NCBI RefSeq assembly: GCF_016899775.1
Contig: NZ_JACJJE010000016.1
Location: forward strand, 1-64,000
Source of the DNA: Pseudoflavonifractor capillosus
GTDB lineage: Bacteria > Bacillota > Clostridia > Oscillospirales > Oscillospiraceae
Length of the DNA: 64,000 nt
Direction of reading: 5' to 3'
Shown: positions 9,183 through 18,931 of the stretch, piece after piece
Position numbering within the stretch: position 1 is the stretch's first letter
Layout of the letters: each line of letters starts with the position of its first letter
Translations under genes and position numbers: made by a program
Notes under the pieces: generated by a model
Database searches by the model: none
What the model was told of the DNA's origin: nothing
The model's input: the letters and a program-made list of their open reading frames with translations, nothing else

Positions 9183-9211
9183 TTGACAATTGTCACCGGC
9201 ACAGCTATACT
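9183..9211 (+). promoter_or_regulatory. Sigma-A promoter of the DUF3870 gene
   Basis: TTGACA (9183-9188) and TATACT (9206-9211) are separated by exactly 17 bp, predicting a start near 9218 and a leader of about 100 nt. Confidence 0.75.
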
Positions 9212-9321
9212 AAAATTTAATTTTGATACATTTTAACACAGAAAAGGCCACATGTTCCATTGTCAGCGACGGTGCCGCAGAAGAAACGGATGCTTTTATG
9301 CAGAATAAGGATGTTTCCCAA

Positions 9322-9669
9322 ATGGAGAATCGGCTCTCCTTCCCGACAGAGTGCTTTATTATCGGAGAGGCCCGTACCAATGCGGACAACGCAATCACAC
9401 ACATTTTTGGCTCTTTTTATATGGGCTTTATCATTGACCGGAAAAGTGAGATTGTAACGGATTTTAGCTGCACGCATACGCTGAATGTAACGGAGCTGTT
9501 CCTGCGCAAATTATTTGTGGGAGCTCATTTTCCGTCCATTGACAAGGATTTGGAGGCCTGCCTCTCCGGCACCTATGGAGGGTCTTCACGTAAAGCGGTC
9601 CTGTCGGCCTATCGAGATGCGCTGAAGCGGTATTATGATTTGAAGAGGAGCGGGGCGGAGACTCTGTAA
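9322..9669 (+). CDS. DUF3870 domain-containing protein
   Basis: From ATG 9322 the product is 115 residues. It shows the DUF3870 pattern: a beta strand ending FIIGEAR, then HIFGSFYMGFIID, a VTDFSCTHTLN strand, and a helix ending FLRKLFVG. The function of this small cytoplasmic family is unknown. AAGGA (9307-9311) supports 9322; an in-frame ATG at 9298 and a TTG at 9223 would lengthen it without adding family sequence. It stands alone downstream of a near-consensus promoter, facing the amidohydrolase gene convergently. Confidence 0.75.
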   Translation: MENRLSFPTECFIIGEARTNADNAITHIFGSFYMGFIIDRKSEIVTDFSCTHTLNVTELFLRKLFVGAHFPSIDKDLEACLSGTYGGSSRKAVLSAYRDALKRYYDLKRSGAETL

Positions 9670-9867
9670 TTTATGATAGCGGGAAGTGCAGGGACAGCTG
9701 CATGTTCACGATCCAATTCCCTATTTGTGCTGACAGAAATGCCGCCCGACCTTTTCAGGGCGGCACGCTTACGGGGCGGTGGATACCGCACAATTTGTTG
9801 TGCAGTTTGCCTCTGCGGAATGGGGCAAAGGGGATAAAACACTGCGTGAAAGGGCGAGCAAGGAAAC

Positions 9868-9899
9868 AGCGGGCGGAATCTTGAAAGATTCCGCCCGCT
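9868..9899 (-). terminator. Hairpin terminator after the amidohydrolase gene
   Basis: A perfect 14-bp GC-rich stem with a 4-base loop. On the minus strand it is followed by a modest T-rich stretch, so it probably ends the YfcC/M20 operon. A second, weaker GC stem (about 9738-9775) lies nearby on the other side of the DUF3870 gene. No gene is evident in 9670-9981. Confidence 0.6.
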
Positions 9900-9981
9900 G
9901 CAGCTTATTCCGTTTGTTTCATAAATTGGGACAGCAAACAAAATTGGGGTGCTCGGGCAGCAGCTCTTGTGGGAGAGTCCC

Positions 9982-11160
9982 CTAGCTGTGTGTTGCCTGA
10001 TTCTTTTGAAATTCCTGTTGAATTTCAGCCAGGCGCTCTGGCTGCTCAATCAGGTCGTAGGCGGTGCCGCACAAAACTTTTGCAGCGATCAGGACAGCCT
10101 GGTGGGCCTCCTCGCTCTTTCCGGCGTTTAGAAACTCTAGGGAGTGGGATGACGTTCCGGGAGGAACCATGGCAACTCGGATACAGCTTCCCGGCAGCTG
10201 ATACATGATGTTGCTGAAGTCGCTGGAGCCGGTTTTTTCCCGCGGTGGGCTGATGCGGGGGGCATTTACTAGTTCAGCATTTTCCATCAGCAGACGATTC
10301 AAGCTGAGTGTAGGGATCTTATTGGTCAGGCGATCTCCCTCTTGAATATCATAGGTCACATCGGCAATTAAAGAGGCGCCCTGAATAATTTGTTTGAATC
10401 GTTCCACCACATGATCCAAGGATTTTCGGGAATAGGAACGGAGCATAAATTTGCCTATGGCAGTATCTGGAACCACATTGGCAGGGCCGGGAGATTGCAG
10501 AATAGTATAGTGCATCCGGGTATCCTCCGGCACATGCTCACGCAAAAACTCAATGCCGTTAAATGCGGTGAGAAGAGCGTCCAGGGCACTTCTGCCCTCT
10601 TCGGGCTTCAGTGCGGCGTGCGCCTTCTTTCCGTGGAAGGTGACCACGAAGCTGGACAGCGCCATGGATTTCACATCCACTGTGGTGGTAGGGGAGCCAT
10701 GCATCATTAAAGCCACATCGATGTCTTGGAAGCACCCCTGTTCCAGCATCCTGAGTTTCCCGTGGGCCGTCTCCTCAGCCGGGGTGCCATAGACAACCAC
10801 GGAAAAGGGGCTTCCGCTTGTTTCTCCCCATTCCTTCAGAGCCTTGGCTGCACCCACAATGGCCGGGCCCTGCATGTGGTGGCCGCAGGCATGACCCAGG
10901 CCCTCCAGAGCGTCGTACTCGCACAGCAGGCCGATGCGGGGGCCGCCCTGGCCGCTGGAGAACTCGGCCCGGAAAGCTGTCTCCACCCCGCCGGTACCCA
11001 GATCCACCTGGAATCCGCAGCTTCTCAGGTAGTCAGTCAGGAGCTTTTGGGCATGAACCTCTTGAAAGCCCAGCTCAGGATGGTCAAAAATGTCGTCAGC
11101 CATGGAGAGAAGAGCCGGCTGCTGTTCATCTACATGAGCAAATAACGTTTCTTTTGTCAC
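9982..11160 (-). CDS. M20 family amidohydrolase (AbgB-like)
   Basis: The 392 residues follow the M20D amidohydrolase pattern. CEYDALEGLGHACGHH (about residues 85-100) carries the metal-binding Cys/His pair, YGTPAEE the catalytic Glu, and the dimerisation insert sits in the middle. Relatives hydrolyse N-acyl amino acids or p-aminobenzoyl-glutamate in the cytoplasm. GTG 11160 is taken as start because AAAGGGG lies 8 bases upstream, whereas the GTG at 11178 has no site. The gene follows a YfcC permease by 27 bp, a usual pairing of importer and amide hydrolase. Confidence 0.88.
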   Translation of the reverse strand: MTKETLFAHVDEQQPALLSMADDIFDHPELGFQEVHAQKLLTDYLRSCGFQVDLGTGGVETAFRAEFSSGQGGPRIGLLCEYDALEGLGHACGHHMQGPAIVGAAKALKEWGETSGSPFSVVVYGTPAEETAHGKLRMLEQGCFQDIDVALMMHGSPTTTVDVKSMALSSFVVTFHGKKAHAALKPEEGRSALDALLTAFNGIEFLREHVPEDTRMHYTILQSPGPANVVPDTAIGKFMLRSYSRKSLDHVVERFKQIIQGASLIADVTYDIQEGDRLTNKIPTLSLNRLLMENAELVNAPRISPPREKTGSSDFSNIMYQLPGSCIRVAMVPPGTSSHSLEFLNAGKSEEAHQAVLIAAKVLCGTAYDLIEQPERLAEIQQEFQKNQATHS

Positions 11161-11187
11161 AGAAATTGCCCCTTTCACAATGTATGG

Positions 11188-12645
11188 TTATTGCAGGTGA
11201 ATTGCCTGCGCGATGGCGACCAAGACGCATCCCACCAAGACCCACAGTAAGAAGATTTTACCGATGAAGCGCATCCAGCGGTCATAGGGAATATTGGCCG
11301 CGCCAATCAGACCCATCAGAGCCGTAGAGGTGGGGAAGATATAGTTGCCGAAGCCATCTCCAAAGTTAAAGGCCAGAATGACAGTTTGGCGGGACATGCC
11401 CACTAAGTCAGCAACAGGCAGCAGCAGAGGCATCATGACAGAGGCCTGTCCAGAGCCAGAAGCCATAAATACGTTGAATACTGTGCAGATCAGGAACATG
11501 GCCGGTGCCTGAAGAATGGTGGGAACCAGATCCAGGCCGCCTGCCAGCGCGTGAACAATGGTGTCCATAACCCCGCCGTCTGTGAGGATCAAGGCGATGG
11601 ACCGGGCGGAGCCCACAATCATAACAGCGCCCAGCATGGTCTTACTGCCGGCCACAATTCCCTTGGCGATATCCGAGAGGCTCTTTCCGGCCAGCAGGCC
11701 TACCACGATGGCAAGCCAGATAAACATGGCTGCAAACTCAGCCATATCCCAGTCCATAGTTAAACCGCCATAGACAATGATAACCAGAGTGATGACAAGG
11801 GCCGCCAGAATGGCGATCCGTCTGCCGGTCAATTCTCCAAAAGAGGTCAAGTCGGTGGTGGAGGCTTTCATTTCGCTCTGTTGATCCAGATCATACATAG
11901 GACTCAGATGGGGGTCTTTTTTAATCCGCATCGCATAGCGAATCAAGAAGATGTTCGTGATGACATAGAAGACCACAAGACAGATGGCGCGGTACCAAAT
12001 ACCGGAGAAGGGGACTAAGCCTGCAATTTCCTGTGCCAGCAGTGTGGTACTGGTTTGCAGAGTTCCGGTGGAAAAGCCGACTGCACCACCCAGCAGAATG
12101 ATAGATACACCCACCAGGGAATCCAGCCCCAGGGCGAAAGACAGCATGACCGTAATTGGGACGAAGGGGATAAACAGATTCACACCTTGATTGGTGGCAA
12201 TCAGGGTAAAGATTAAAGTGAGCATGGGGATAAAGATGTAGAAGCGATTGGAGAATTTACGGGCCACTTTGGCGATGGAGGCCTGTAAAGCGCCGCTTTC
12301 TGTGATGAGGTGGAAAGCACCGCCGGCGAACATCAGCATAAAGATCAGGTCGGCGGCATCCATGAAACCATCAATCACATAGTTCATAATGAGCAGGGGG
12401 TTGACTGGTGTGTTTTCCACATAGTGGAAGCTGTTGGGATCTACCAAATCACGGCCTGTAACAGCGTCTTCCACACGGGTGTACGCGCCGGAAGGGACAA
12501 TCCAGGTAAACAGAACGGCGGCCAGGATAATAACAAAGATAATAACTAAAGTATGGGGTAGTTTAAAGCCCTTTTTCCCAGGAATCTTTTCTTTCGCAGC
12601 TCCTATCTGCAATTCCTCCTCTGTGATCTGTGTTAGACAGGGCAT
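11188..12645 (-). CDS. YfcC family membrane transporter
   Basis: The 485 residues with about 12 membrane segments match the YfcC/arginine-ornithine-antiporter-like branch of the ion transporter superfamily. Visible are the start GFKLPHTLVIIF, the VPSGAYTR segment after the first helix, and TNQGVNLFIPFVPITVMLSFALGLD in the middle. It sits in the cytoplasmic membrane and probably carries a peptide-like or amino-acid-derived anion. It is first of the operon with the M20 amidohydrolase and diverges from a decayed LysR gene that may once have controlled it. Confidence 0.85.
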   Translation of the reverse strand: MPCLTQITEEELQIGAAKEKIPGKKGFKLPHTLVIIFVIILAAVLFTWIVPSGAYTRVEDAVTGRDLVDPNSFHYVENTPVNPLLIMNYVIDGFMDAADLIFMLMFAGGAFHLITESGALQASIAKVARKFSNRFYIFIPMLTLIFTLIATNQGVNLFIPFVPITVMLSFALGLDSLVGVSIILLGGAVGFSTGTLQTSTTLLAQEIAGLVPFSGIWYRAICLVVFYVITNIFLIRYAMRIKKDPHLSPMYDLDQQSEMKASTTDLTSFGELTGRRIAILAALVITLVIIVYGGLTMDWDMAEFAAMFIWLAIVVGLLAGKSLSDIAKGIVAGSKTMLGAVMIVGSARSIALILTDGGVMDTIVHALAGGLDLVPTILQAPAMFLICTVFNVFMASGSGQASVMMPLLLPVADLVGMSRQTVILAFNFGDGFGNYIFPTSTALMGLIGAANIPYDRWMRFIGKIFLLWVLVGCVLVAIAQAIHLQ

Positions 12646-12836
12646 CCTGCCATAACCGGCATACCTCCCAGAAACGTGTCCCTATATCTCAGCCGCGGTC
12701 TGAAAGACAGAGAAGACGCTTGCCGGTTTTTCTGCAGCTTAGTATAATAAAGGAGTGGAGAAAAGTAAAATTGGCTTTTCCTTACATAAATATAAGAAAA
12801 ACTTATGGAATGAGCTGAAAAATGGGAGGGAGTCCT

Positions 12837-13558
12837 GTGAACTTAAAGGAACAGCAGTACATTGTTGCGCTGGCGAATTATGGGAATATGACTCAGGCAG
12901 CAAAGTATCTGGGCGTTACACAGCCGGCGCTGTCCTCATACCTGGCAAGTGTGGAGGCGGGACTGGGCTTTTCTCTGTTTGAACGGACGGGCCGCCGCCT
13001 GATTCCCACCTATTTAGGCGAGGTATACCTGGAGAAGGCGCGTAAGATTTTGGCCTTGGGGGAAGAGTTTCAGCAGCAGGTGGATCAAGCAGTCAGCGGG
13101 TATGAGGGACGGCTGCGAGTTGGAGTACCGCTGCGTCGCGCCCCCCAATTAATTCCTTCAGCCCTAAAGGTGTTTCGCCGATATTATCCCAATATTGAGC
13201 TGATTTTTCAAGAAGGAAATCAGGGTGTGCTCCTGCAGCTGTTGGAACAGGAGCAGCTGGATCTGTTGCTGTGCAATTTGGTGGAGCCGCAAAAAAACCT
13301 GTCTTATCTGCCAATTTACCATGATTCGATTGTATTTTTCATCCAGGGAGATCATCCATGCTCCCGATACGCACAGTATCGGGAGGGCTTCAGCAGGCCC
13401 CATATCAACAAATTCATAGATATGTAGATATGTTGTTCTGGTACAGGTCTTTATCGGACCCATTCCGTCCATCTGAAATCTCCAAGGCCAAAACCGCCCA
13501 TGCACCGGCGGCGGTGATGCTTATGCGATTTTATGAAGATGATCTGCCTTTGGAATAA
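12837..13558 (+). pseudogene. LysR family regulator, internally deleted and frameshifted
   Basis: GTG 12837 (GGGAGGG upstream) opens a normal LysR N terminus with an intact winged HTH (MTQAAKYLGVTQPALSSYL) and the first effector lobe, then loses the frame and stops at 13427. A second frame ending at the TAA at 13558 reads like the family's C terminus and is followed immediately by a strong terminator, so 13558 was probably the original stop. Total coding span is about 240 codons against the usual 295-300, so there is also a deletion. It diverges from the YfcC/M20 operon. The truncated 197-residue DNA-binding form could still be made. Confidence 0.65.
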
Positions 13559-13566
13559 CATAAGAT

Positions 13567-13603
13567 GGCGCCTGCAAACTGTTCGTGTTTGCAGGCGCCT
13601 TTT
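13567..13603 (+). terminator. Terminator after decayed LysR gene
   Basis: A 13-bp perfect stem (13567-13579 with 13587-13599) followed by TTTT. Its position 8 bp after the stop at 13558 supports that stop as the ancestral LysR end. The remaining 240 bp to the next gene show no further gene. Confidence 0.85.
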
Positions 13604-13846
13604 CGATGCACAAAATCGGTTTTTTAGTTGTCCTTTTGCGGGGCTACCTTTTCCTGTCCTCTTTTTTTGTGCCGGCGGATGGCTTAGCTATATTGAATAC
13701 TATGCAAACTGCATAGTATAGATTTTTTGGATAGTTTCACGTATAATTTTCTTGCGACTTTATTCTGAAATTGCCAAACTCCGTAATCGAAGGTACGGTG
13801 CGGCGTTTCAACCGGTAAAACAGATGGATAGAGAGGAAGCGGAAGG

Positions 13847-16800
13847 ATGAAGATAAACGGAGTCCCCCGGGAGGGGAAATGGCTGGCCATGGACGGCGGC
13901 CTTCACATCCAGATCCCTTATGGAGCCGCCTATGGAAAAGACGAGGACGGAAACTGGGACATTATAGAGCTGGAAAATTGTAGCAGCTACAAGTCAGGCC
14001 CCTTTACAGTGGACGATGAGGCCCCTTTCCGTTGGAAGCTGAGCGGGCTGCACCCTCAATCGGTGAGCATTGGGGACGATGTACCCCAAGCGGTCCGCAG
14101 TCAGCTGCCCCGGCTGCTGCAGCTGATTGCCATACAGATGACAGGGGGCAAACCCTCCGATCAGCCCTATGAGCTGGGCTCCAGTACCCAGGTGGAGGAG
14201 ACGGAGGAGGGGTTTACCCTCCGCTCCAGCATCAGCGCCTCGGAAGCCGGGGGAGCGTACAAAATTTTTGAGCTTTCTCCGGAGAAGGCCTTTGCGGTCA
14301 TTCAGAAGAATATCCAAATCATGGGCATCACGCTGGGGTTCCGCTATGTTCTGCTGGCTCTGGCCAGTCCATCCGGAGCCAAATTTTTTATGGGCTCTCT
14401 CGCAGTCCCGGACGCAGACGGAGATCTGGAGAAGATGGCTCAGGCGGTGCGCCCTCTGCTGGAGAGCGCCCGGCTGGAGGACGGCGACGGCGCGGCTGCG
14501 GAAACAGCGGCGCATACAGACGGTTCCGGGAACGCAGATTCTTCCGGGCGGAATCGGGAAGGGAAAAAGAAGGCCTCCGCGGGTGCAAAGAAATCATCTT
14601 CTTCGGGCTCTAAGGTCCCTTCCGGCGGCCCACGGAGACAGGTGACCGGCCTTCCCAAGGGTGGCGGCCGGGTCCAGCTCCTGGATGGGCTGAGCGTTCA
14701 ACTGCCTGCCGGGGCGGTCTGCTATTACGATGAAGACCAAAATGCCTGTTTTGGCGTGCCGGAGAAGCCACCGAAGGGCTATCGGGAGGGTACCTTCTCC
14801 ATGCCTGAGGATACACCCATGCTCTGGCAGGTGACGAAGCTGCACCACGAGGGGACCGTCAGTTATGAACCCGAACATATGGATGCCGGTGAGGCGAACA
14901 AGCTCTGTTTTGAAAGCTTTCGGGAAAACATGGGAAATGTCGCCAACGGGATTGCAGATACCATGACCAAGCAGCTCATCGGCCTGGGCGGAAAATATGC
15001 GGGGAAGCTGGATATGGCGCGGGAGGATCGGATGCTCTCCTATGTCTGGGCGAAAAATGAGCTTCTGGAGGAGCGGTATTTCCCCGGCTATTTCTTTGTA
15101 GGGCTCCCAAGCTCTTTTGAGATGCCCATTTTTATGGGCTGCTATGACCCCATCGATATCCCTGTTTTTGAACAGCAGCTGCTGCCCGTTCTGCGCTCTG
15201 CCCAGAGGACCGGGGATGCGGCGCAGTCCCCGGCTGTACACGGAGAGAGCGGCTCTCAGGAAGCACCTACCCATGACAGCTTGGACCAGTTCGGCAGCTA
15301 TGCCGCCGAGGATGGCCGGCTGAACGCTGTAACTGTCGCCCAGCTGTTTTCCACCGACGTCCTGTTTTTCAATGAAGACGATTTCCGGAAAAACGGACTG
15401 GAAAGCGGTGTGCGGATCAACGCGCTCAAGCTGTCGGAGCACCCGTTCCTGGTGAAAAAACGGGATGTGTTTCTACCGGAAATCATCAGACTTCTGCTGG
15501 AGTTGGATCAGGTTCCGGAGCTGCGCGTCCCCAAGGAGAAGATTCACAAAAAACTGCTGCCCCTCCTGTTCAATGACAACGATGTGCCTCTCACCGGCAT
15601 GACCATGATGAACCTGTTGGCCTACCATATGCTGCACATTCAGGAGAACGGGCAGGACGACTATTCCGTCGTCATTGACCGCAACCTGGTGGCCGGCATC
15701 CCGGATGCCTACCGCTATGTGGGAGCTCTCCTGCGCCAGCTGCGGCAGTACAACGGGAAAAATGAGGCGTTCACCATGACATTTGCCAATGCCATGAATT
15801 TTGACACGCCGATCCAGGGGGCGCTCAAGCCGGTGACCGGCGCGGCCCAGCCCAGGAGAATGTACCGCATCCGGGTGGAGCGCGACGGGACCGTCCAGGA
15901 ACTGGAGGCAGAAGAGAATGCCGGTCAGCCGGAGCAGGGAGAGCGGAGATCCATCCAGGAGTTAGAAAGCGCCCTGCCTCCGGAATTTGCCGCCCAAATG
16001 CGCCGGTTTGCCGGCGACGTGGCCGCCCGCCTGGGCCAGCTGCGCGAGACGCTGCAGCAGAGCTCGTACAACGATCTGACGAGCACAGAGGAGGTGTTGG
16101 ACCGGCTGATGGACCAGGCCGGAGACTACGGCCTGGCGTGGGGAATCTATAATTTTTACAACATCTTTCGCCTGGGGGCCAGCGATAGTTCCTTTTCCTA
16201 TGAGAAGGACGGGCAGCGGGATATCTCCGGTTCCGGCTTTGAGTGCCCGGGGTACCGCGTCGATGAGCAATACGAGGACTACGCCCCAGGGGACCCGGAC
16301 TTCCAGCCGGACGAGTTTCCCCGGCAGCTGGCGGAGCGGATTGGCGGCATTACCCAGGAGGAGATCTACCGCACCATCCTGGAGCAGGCGGTGGGGTACC
16401 AGGAGCAGGGCTACTCCATTGTGGATCAGGAGCGCATCCGTATCGAGAAACAGCAAAAAGCCCTGGAAAAGGTCCCCTTTGACCGGGTACCTGCGGTGAC
16501 CATCCCCGGCAGCGCCTTTGTCCTGACGGGAGAGTTTGCGCACTGCGGCAACGACCGGGAAGCCATCAAGGCAAAAATCCTGGAAAAGGGGGGACGGTGC
16601 ACCCAGGCTGTCAGCGGCAAGACCAGTTACCTGGTGATCGGGAGCTTTGGGGATTACGGGGCGCGGAAGCTGGAGCAGGTCCAGGCCCAGCGGGCCAAGG
16701 GCAGCGCCATCAAGATCATTCGGGAGGAGGACCTCTTCGCCACCCTGGAGGGCCGGCCCATCCCGCAAGGAACGCCGAAGAAAACAGTTCCCGCTGCACA

Positions 16801-18073
16801 AAAAGAGTCCGCCGCCCGCAAAGAACCTGATGTGCGAGTCAGAAGCGTGCCGCCCCGCCCGGGGGAGATGGCCCGGGTGGAGGTAACGGCCCAGCTTTCG
16901 AAGATCTCAATGGAGCCGGAGGAGATGACCCGTGAAGAAGCGGCCGCCCAGCTTTTGAATGTTCTTCGGATGGCGCTGGAGAAGGCGGAGAGACAACAGG
17001 CCGACTACGACAGCGCCTGTCAGGCTATGGAGAAGGCCAAGACCGCCGCCGCCCTCCGAAAGGCGGCAAAGGCCTTTGAGGCATTGGAGGGGTACCAGGA
17101 CAGCAATGCGCGGAAAACCCAGTGCTCGGAGCGTGCCCAGGTGCTGGAAGAGGAGCAAAAGAAGAAAAAGGCGGAGGAGAAGGCCCGCCGGGAAGCGGAA
17201 CAGGCGGCGGCCAAACAGCAGGCCGACTACGACAGCGCCTGTCAGGCTATGGAGAAGGCCAAGAGCGTCACGGCGCTCCGAAAAGCAGCAAAAGCCTTTG
17301 GGACATTGGGGGAGTACCGGGACAGTGCCGAACGAAGGACCCAGTGCCTGGAGCAGGCCAAGAGGCTGGAGGAGGAACGGAATCAGAGAAAAGAGGAAGA
17401 AAAGGCCCGCCGGGAAAAGGAACAGGCAGAACAGGCCGCCGCGGCTCAGGCGCAGCGGGAGAAGGCGCAGGCGCAGAAGGCAAAGCGGCGGAAGAAGCTG
17501 CTTCTTGCGGTGGCTCTGGTAGCTGCTGCCATTGGAATTTTCTTCGGCGTCCGGCGCTACATGGACGGCGCCCCCTATCGGGAGCTGGCCAAGAGCATCG
17601 ATGAGGGGACTTTCCACTACAGTCAATATGAAGATTCCTATTTCCTTCAGTATGACGGCTCCTATCAGGTAATTGCCGACAAGCTCACCGACTTCCACCA
17701 TGCGGACGACATCCAGTCCGCCGTGAACCTGATTGGCAGCCTGCCGCCCGACGAGAGCAGCATTGATTACTACATCAATGGTTGGGAGATTTATATGACG
17801 GATTCCTTCCGCCTGTGGTTCTTAGAACAGGTTTCGGCGGAAGGTGCGGCGCTGTCCTTCCCTGAGGGCATGGAGTACCAGGGCGATGAGGTTACCGGAG
17901 TTTACCAGCTGGGAGATTATTGGGTTATGACTGTGTACAATTATTTCCTGGCGGACGACGGGCGTCCGGAACAGGCCTATATCTGTGAAGCAGAGGAAGG
18001 GGAGGGCTGGGTCTACCTGGGCTCGTACCAAAACAGAAATAACCGGGCAGGGCAGCAGTACGGTATTGAATAG
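13847..18073 (+). CDS. Large BRCT / coiled-coil / single-TM protein of unknown function
   Basis: The 1408-residue product has a composite layout. Two diverged copies of a ~200-residue domain come first (about 5-215 and 265-470; both contain a DGL-x-[IV]Q-[IL]P-x-GA-x-x-Y motif), joined by a Ser/Lys-rich linker. An unrecognised region follows (480-870). A BRCT domain (about 883-971) shows AFVLTGEF, the turn glycines GGRC and KTSYLVIG. A Lys/Glu-rich coiled coil contains two 74-residue repeats (about 1045-1200) with LRKAAKAF. One membrane helix (about 1217-1236) leads to a ~170-residue C-terminal domain that would face outward. BRCT domains normally act inside the cell on DNA-repair or NAD-ligase proteins, and the predicted topology keeps it cytoplasmic. 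Function unknown. Confidence 0.8.
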   Translation: MKINGVPREGKWLAMDGGLHIQIPYGAAYGKDEDGNWDIIELENCSSYKSGPFTVDDEAPFRWKLSGLHPQSVSIGDDVPQAVRSQLPRLLQLIAIQMTGGKPSDQPYELGSSTQVEETEEGFTLRSSISASEAGGAYKIFELSPEKAFAVIQKNIQIMGITLGFRYVLLALASPSGAKFFMGSLAVPDADGDLEKMAQAVRPLLESARLEDGDGAAAETAAHTDGSGNADSSGRNREGKKKASAGAKKSSSSGSKVPSGGPRRQVTGLPKGGGRVQLLDGLSVQLPAGAVCYYDEDQNACFGVPEKPPKGYREGTFSMPEDTPMLWQVTKLHHEGTVSYEPEHMDAGEANKLCFESFRENMGNVANGIADTMTKQLIGLGGKYAGKLDMAREDRMLSYVWAKNELLEERYFPGYFFVGLPSSFEMPIFMGCYDPIDIPVFEQQLLPVLRSAQRTGDAAQSPAVHGESGSQEAPTHDSLDQFGSYAAEDGRLNAVTVAQLFSTDVLFFNEDDFRKNGLESGVRINALKLSEHPFLVKKRDVFLPEIIRLLLELDQVPELRVPKEKIHKKLLPLLFNDNDVPLTGMTMMNLLAYHMLHIQENGQDDYSVVIDRNLVAGIPDAYRYVGALLRQLRQYNGKNEAFTMTFANAMNFDTPIQGALKPVTGAAQPRRMYRIRVERDGTVQELEAEENAGQPEQGERRSIQELESALPPEFAAQMRRFAGDVAARLGQLRETLQQSSYNDLTSTEEVLDRLMDQAGDYGLAWGIYNFYNIFRLGASDSSFSYEKDGQRDISGSGFECPGYRVDEQYEDYAPGDPDFQPDEFPRQLAERIGGITQEEIYRTILEQAVGYQEQGYSIVDQERIRIEKQQKALEKVPFDRVPAVTIPGSAFVLTGEFAHCGNDREAIKAKILEKGGRCTQAVSGKTSYLVIGSFGDYGARKLEQVQAQRAKGSAIKIIREEDLFATLEGRPIPQGTPKKTVPAAQKESAARKEPDVRVRSVPPRPGEMARVEVTAQLSKISMEPEEMTREEAAAQLLNVLRMALEKAERQQADYDSACQAMEKAKTAAALRKAAKAFEALEGYQDSNARKTQCSERAQVLEEEQKKKKAEEKARREAEQAAAKQQADYDSACQAMEKAKSVTALRKAAKAFGTLGEYRDSAERRTQCLEQAKRLEEERNQRKEEEKARREKEQAEQAAAAQAQREKAQAQKAKRRKKLLLAVALVAAAIGIFFGVRRYMDGAPYRELAKSIDEGTFHYSQYEDSYFLQYDGSYQVIADKLTDFHHADDIQSAVNLIGSLPPDESSIDYYINGWEIYMTDSFRLWFLEQVSAEGAALSFPEGMEYQGDEVTGVYQLGDYWVMTVYNYFLADDGRPEQAYICEAEEGEGWVYLGSYQNRNNRAGQQYGIE
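16999..17266 (+). repeat. In-frame 222-bp tandem duplication
   Basis: A stretch of nearly 50 bp starting at 16999 recurs almost unchanged at 17221, exactly 222 bp (74 codons) later. The flanking repeat sequence is more diverged. It duplicates one coiled-coil unit of the BRCT protein and keeps the frame. Confidence 0.85.
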
Positions 18074-18160
18074 GCGGGAAATATAAGGGGAAAAGGAGAG
18101 AAATTTGGGTTCGTCTCACAAAAACTACGGTTTCAATCTGATAAAAGGGAGGACGCTAAA

Positions 18161-18331
18161 TTGAAAAATAAAGGACAAAACCCGGATGACCTGCGGCAAA
18201 AACTGCTGGACGACGTGTACGCCGGAGCATTTTCCGGCGGTATGCCCGCCATGCTGCTGGAGGAGGATAAGATCCGAAATGCGGACGACGGAGAGCTGGA
18301 GGAGATTGCCAAGCGGCATGGGCTGAAGTAA
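18161..18331 (+). CDS. Small hypothetical protein (56 aa)
   Basis: TTG 18161 follows GGGAGG (18148-18153) at good spacing. The product is acidic and helical, with DDLRQKLLDDVYAGAFSGG and a C-terminal LEEIAKRHGLK. I do not recognise a named family. It lies 88 bp after the large BRCT gene and just before DUF1351-like debris, so it may belong to the same mobile-element layer. The codon pattern and start site make it credible despite its size. Confidence 0.55.
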   Translation: MKNKGQNPDDLRQKLLDDVYAGAFSGGMPAMLLEEDKIRNADDGELEEIAKRHGLK

Positions 18332-18551
18332 AAACCAAAAAGCGGGAGGGGGTGGAGCATTATCATGACGGCCCAGGGGTCGGAGGACGCCGCCGGGCAG
18401 TCCTATGAGGTGGGCGACAAGCCGGTGAAGGTAGCCTATCAAGCGTCGCAAGGAGATCGAATTTCAACTTTCACTCACCCAACGGAAAATCAATATCAGA
18501 ATGGAGAAATAAGCCTTATATCGATCATCTCAACGTTTCACAATCAAACTC

Positions 18552-18881
18552 ATGGAGGGAGTGAACGGCAAGGAAGAATTACAACTGATATCCAGACAGC
18601 ACCCAAGGGAAGTGTCCATTGACAACTTCTTTGAGATGAAGGTTGCCCTAACTCATGCGCTCGCCCGGTACGAGAACGTGGTCTACACCGAAGATATGCT
18701 GGCCGATACCAAGGCTGACAAGGAGAGCAAGGAGATCGACGACCGGCGGAAAGAGGTCAAAAAAGCCTACCTGGCCGCACGGGACCTGCGGAGTATCCAG
18801 ACCGCCGGCGGAGAGCACACCAGCGCCCTGCTGGCAAAATATCTGGAGCGGCTGGAACTGGAGGATGCCCATCGGGCTTAG
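18552..18881 (+). pseudogene. DUF1351-like phage/ICE protein, truncated
   Basis: The 109 residues contain the DUF1351 N-terminal signature: a helix, then RYENVVYTEDMLADTKADK, then DDRRKEVKKAYLA. The normal KADR-to-DDRRKEV spacer is shortened and the C-terminal half is missing. Full-length members run to about 280-300 residues next to RecT or Erf genes; here recT is 9 kb away. The ORF starts at ATG 18552 without a clear ribosome site. The upstream frame 18365-18622 (85 residues) is not recognisable. I read this stretch as remains of a recombination module. Confidence 0.5.
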
Positions 18882-18931
18882 TGCGATGCGGAGGCCAATG
18901 TGGGTAACTGAGGGAACTATAAGCGCATAAG

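Noticed and set aside
13994-17701. Several minus-strand frames of 170-280 codons
   Set aside because: All lie opposite the 1408-residue gene, whose BRCT, coiled-coil and membrane segments are coherent.
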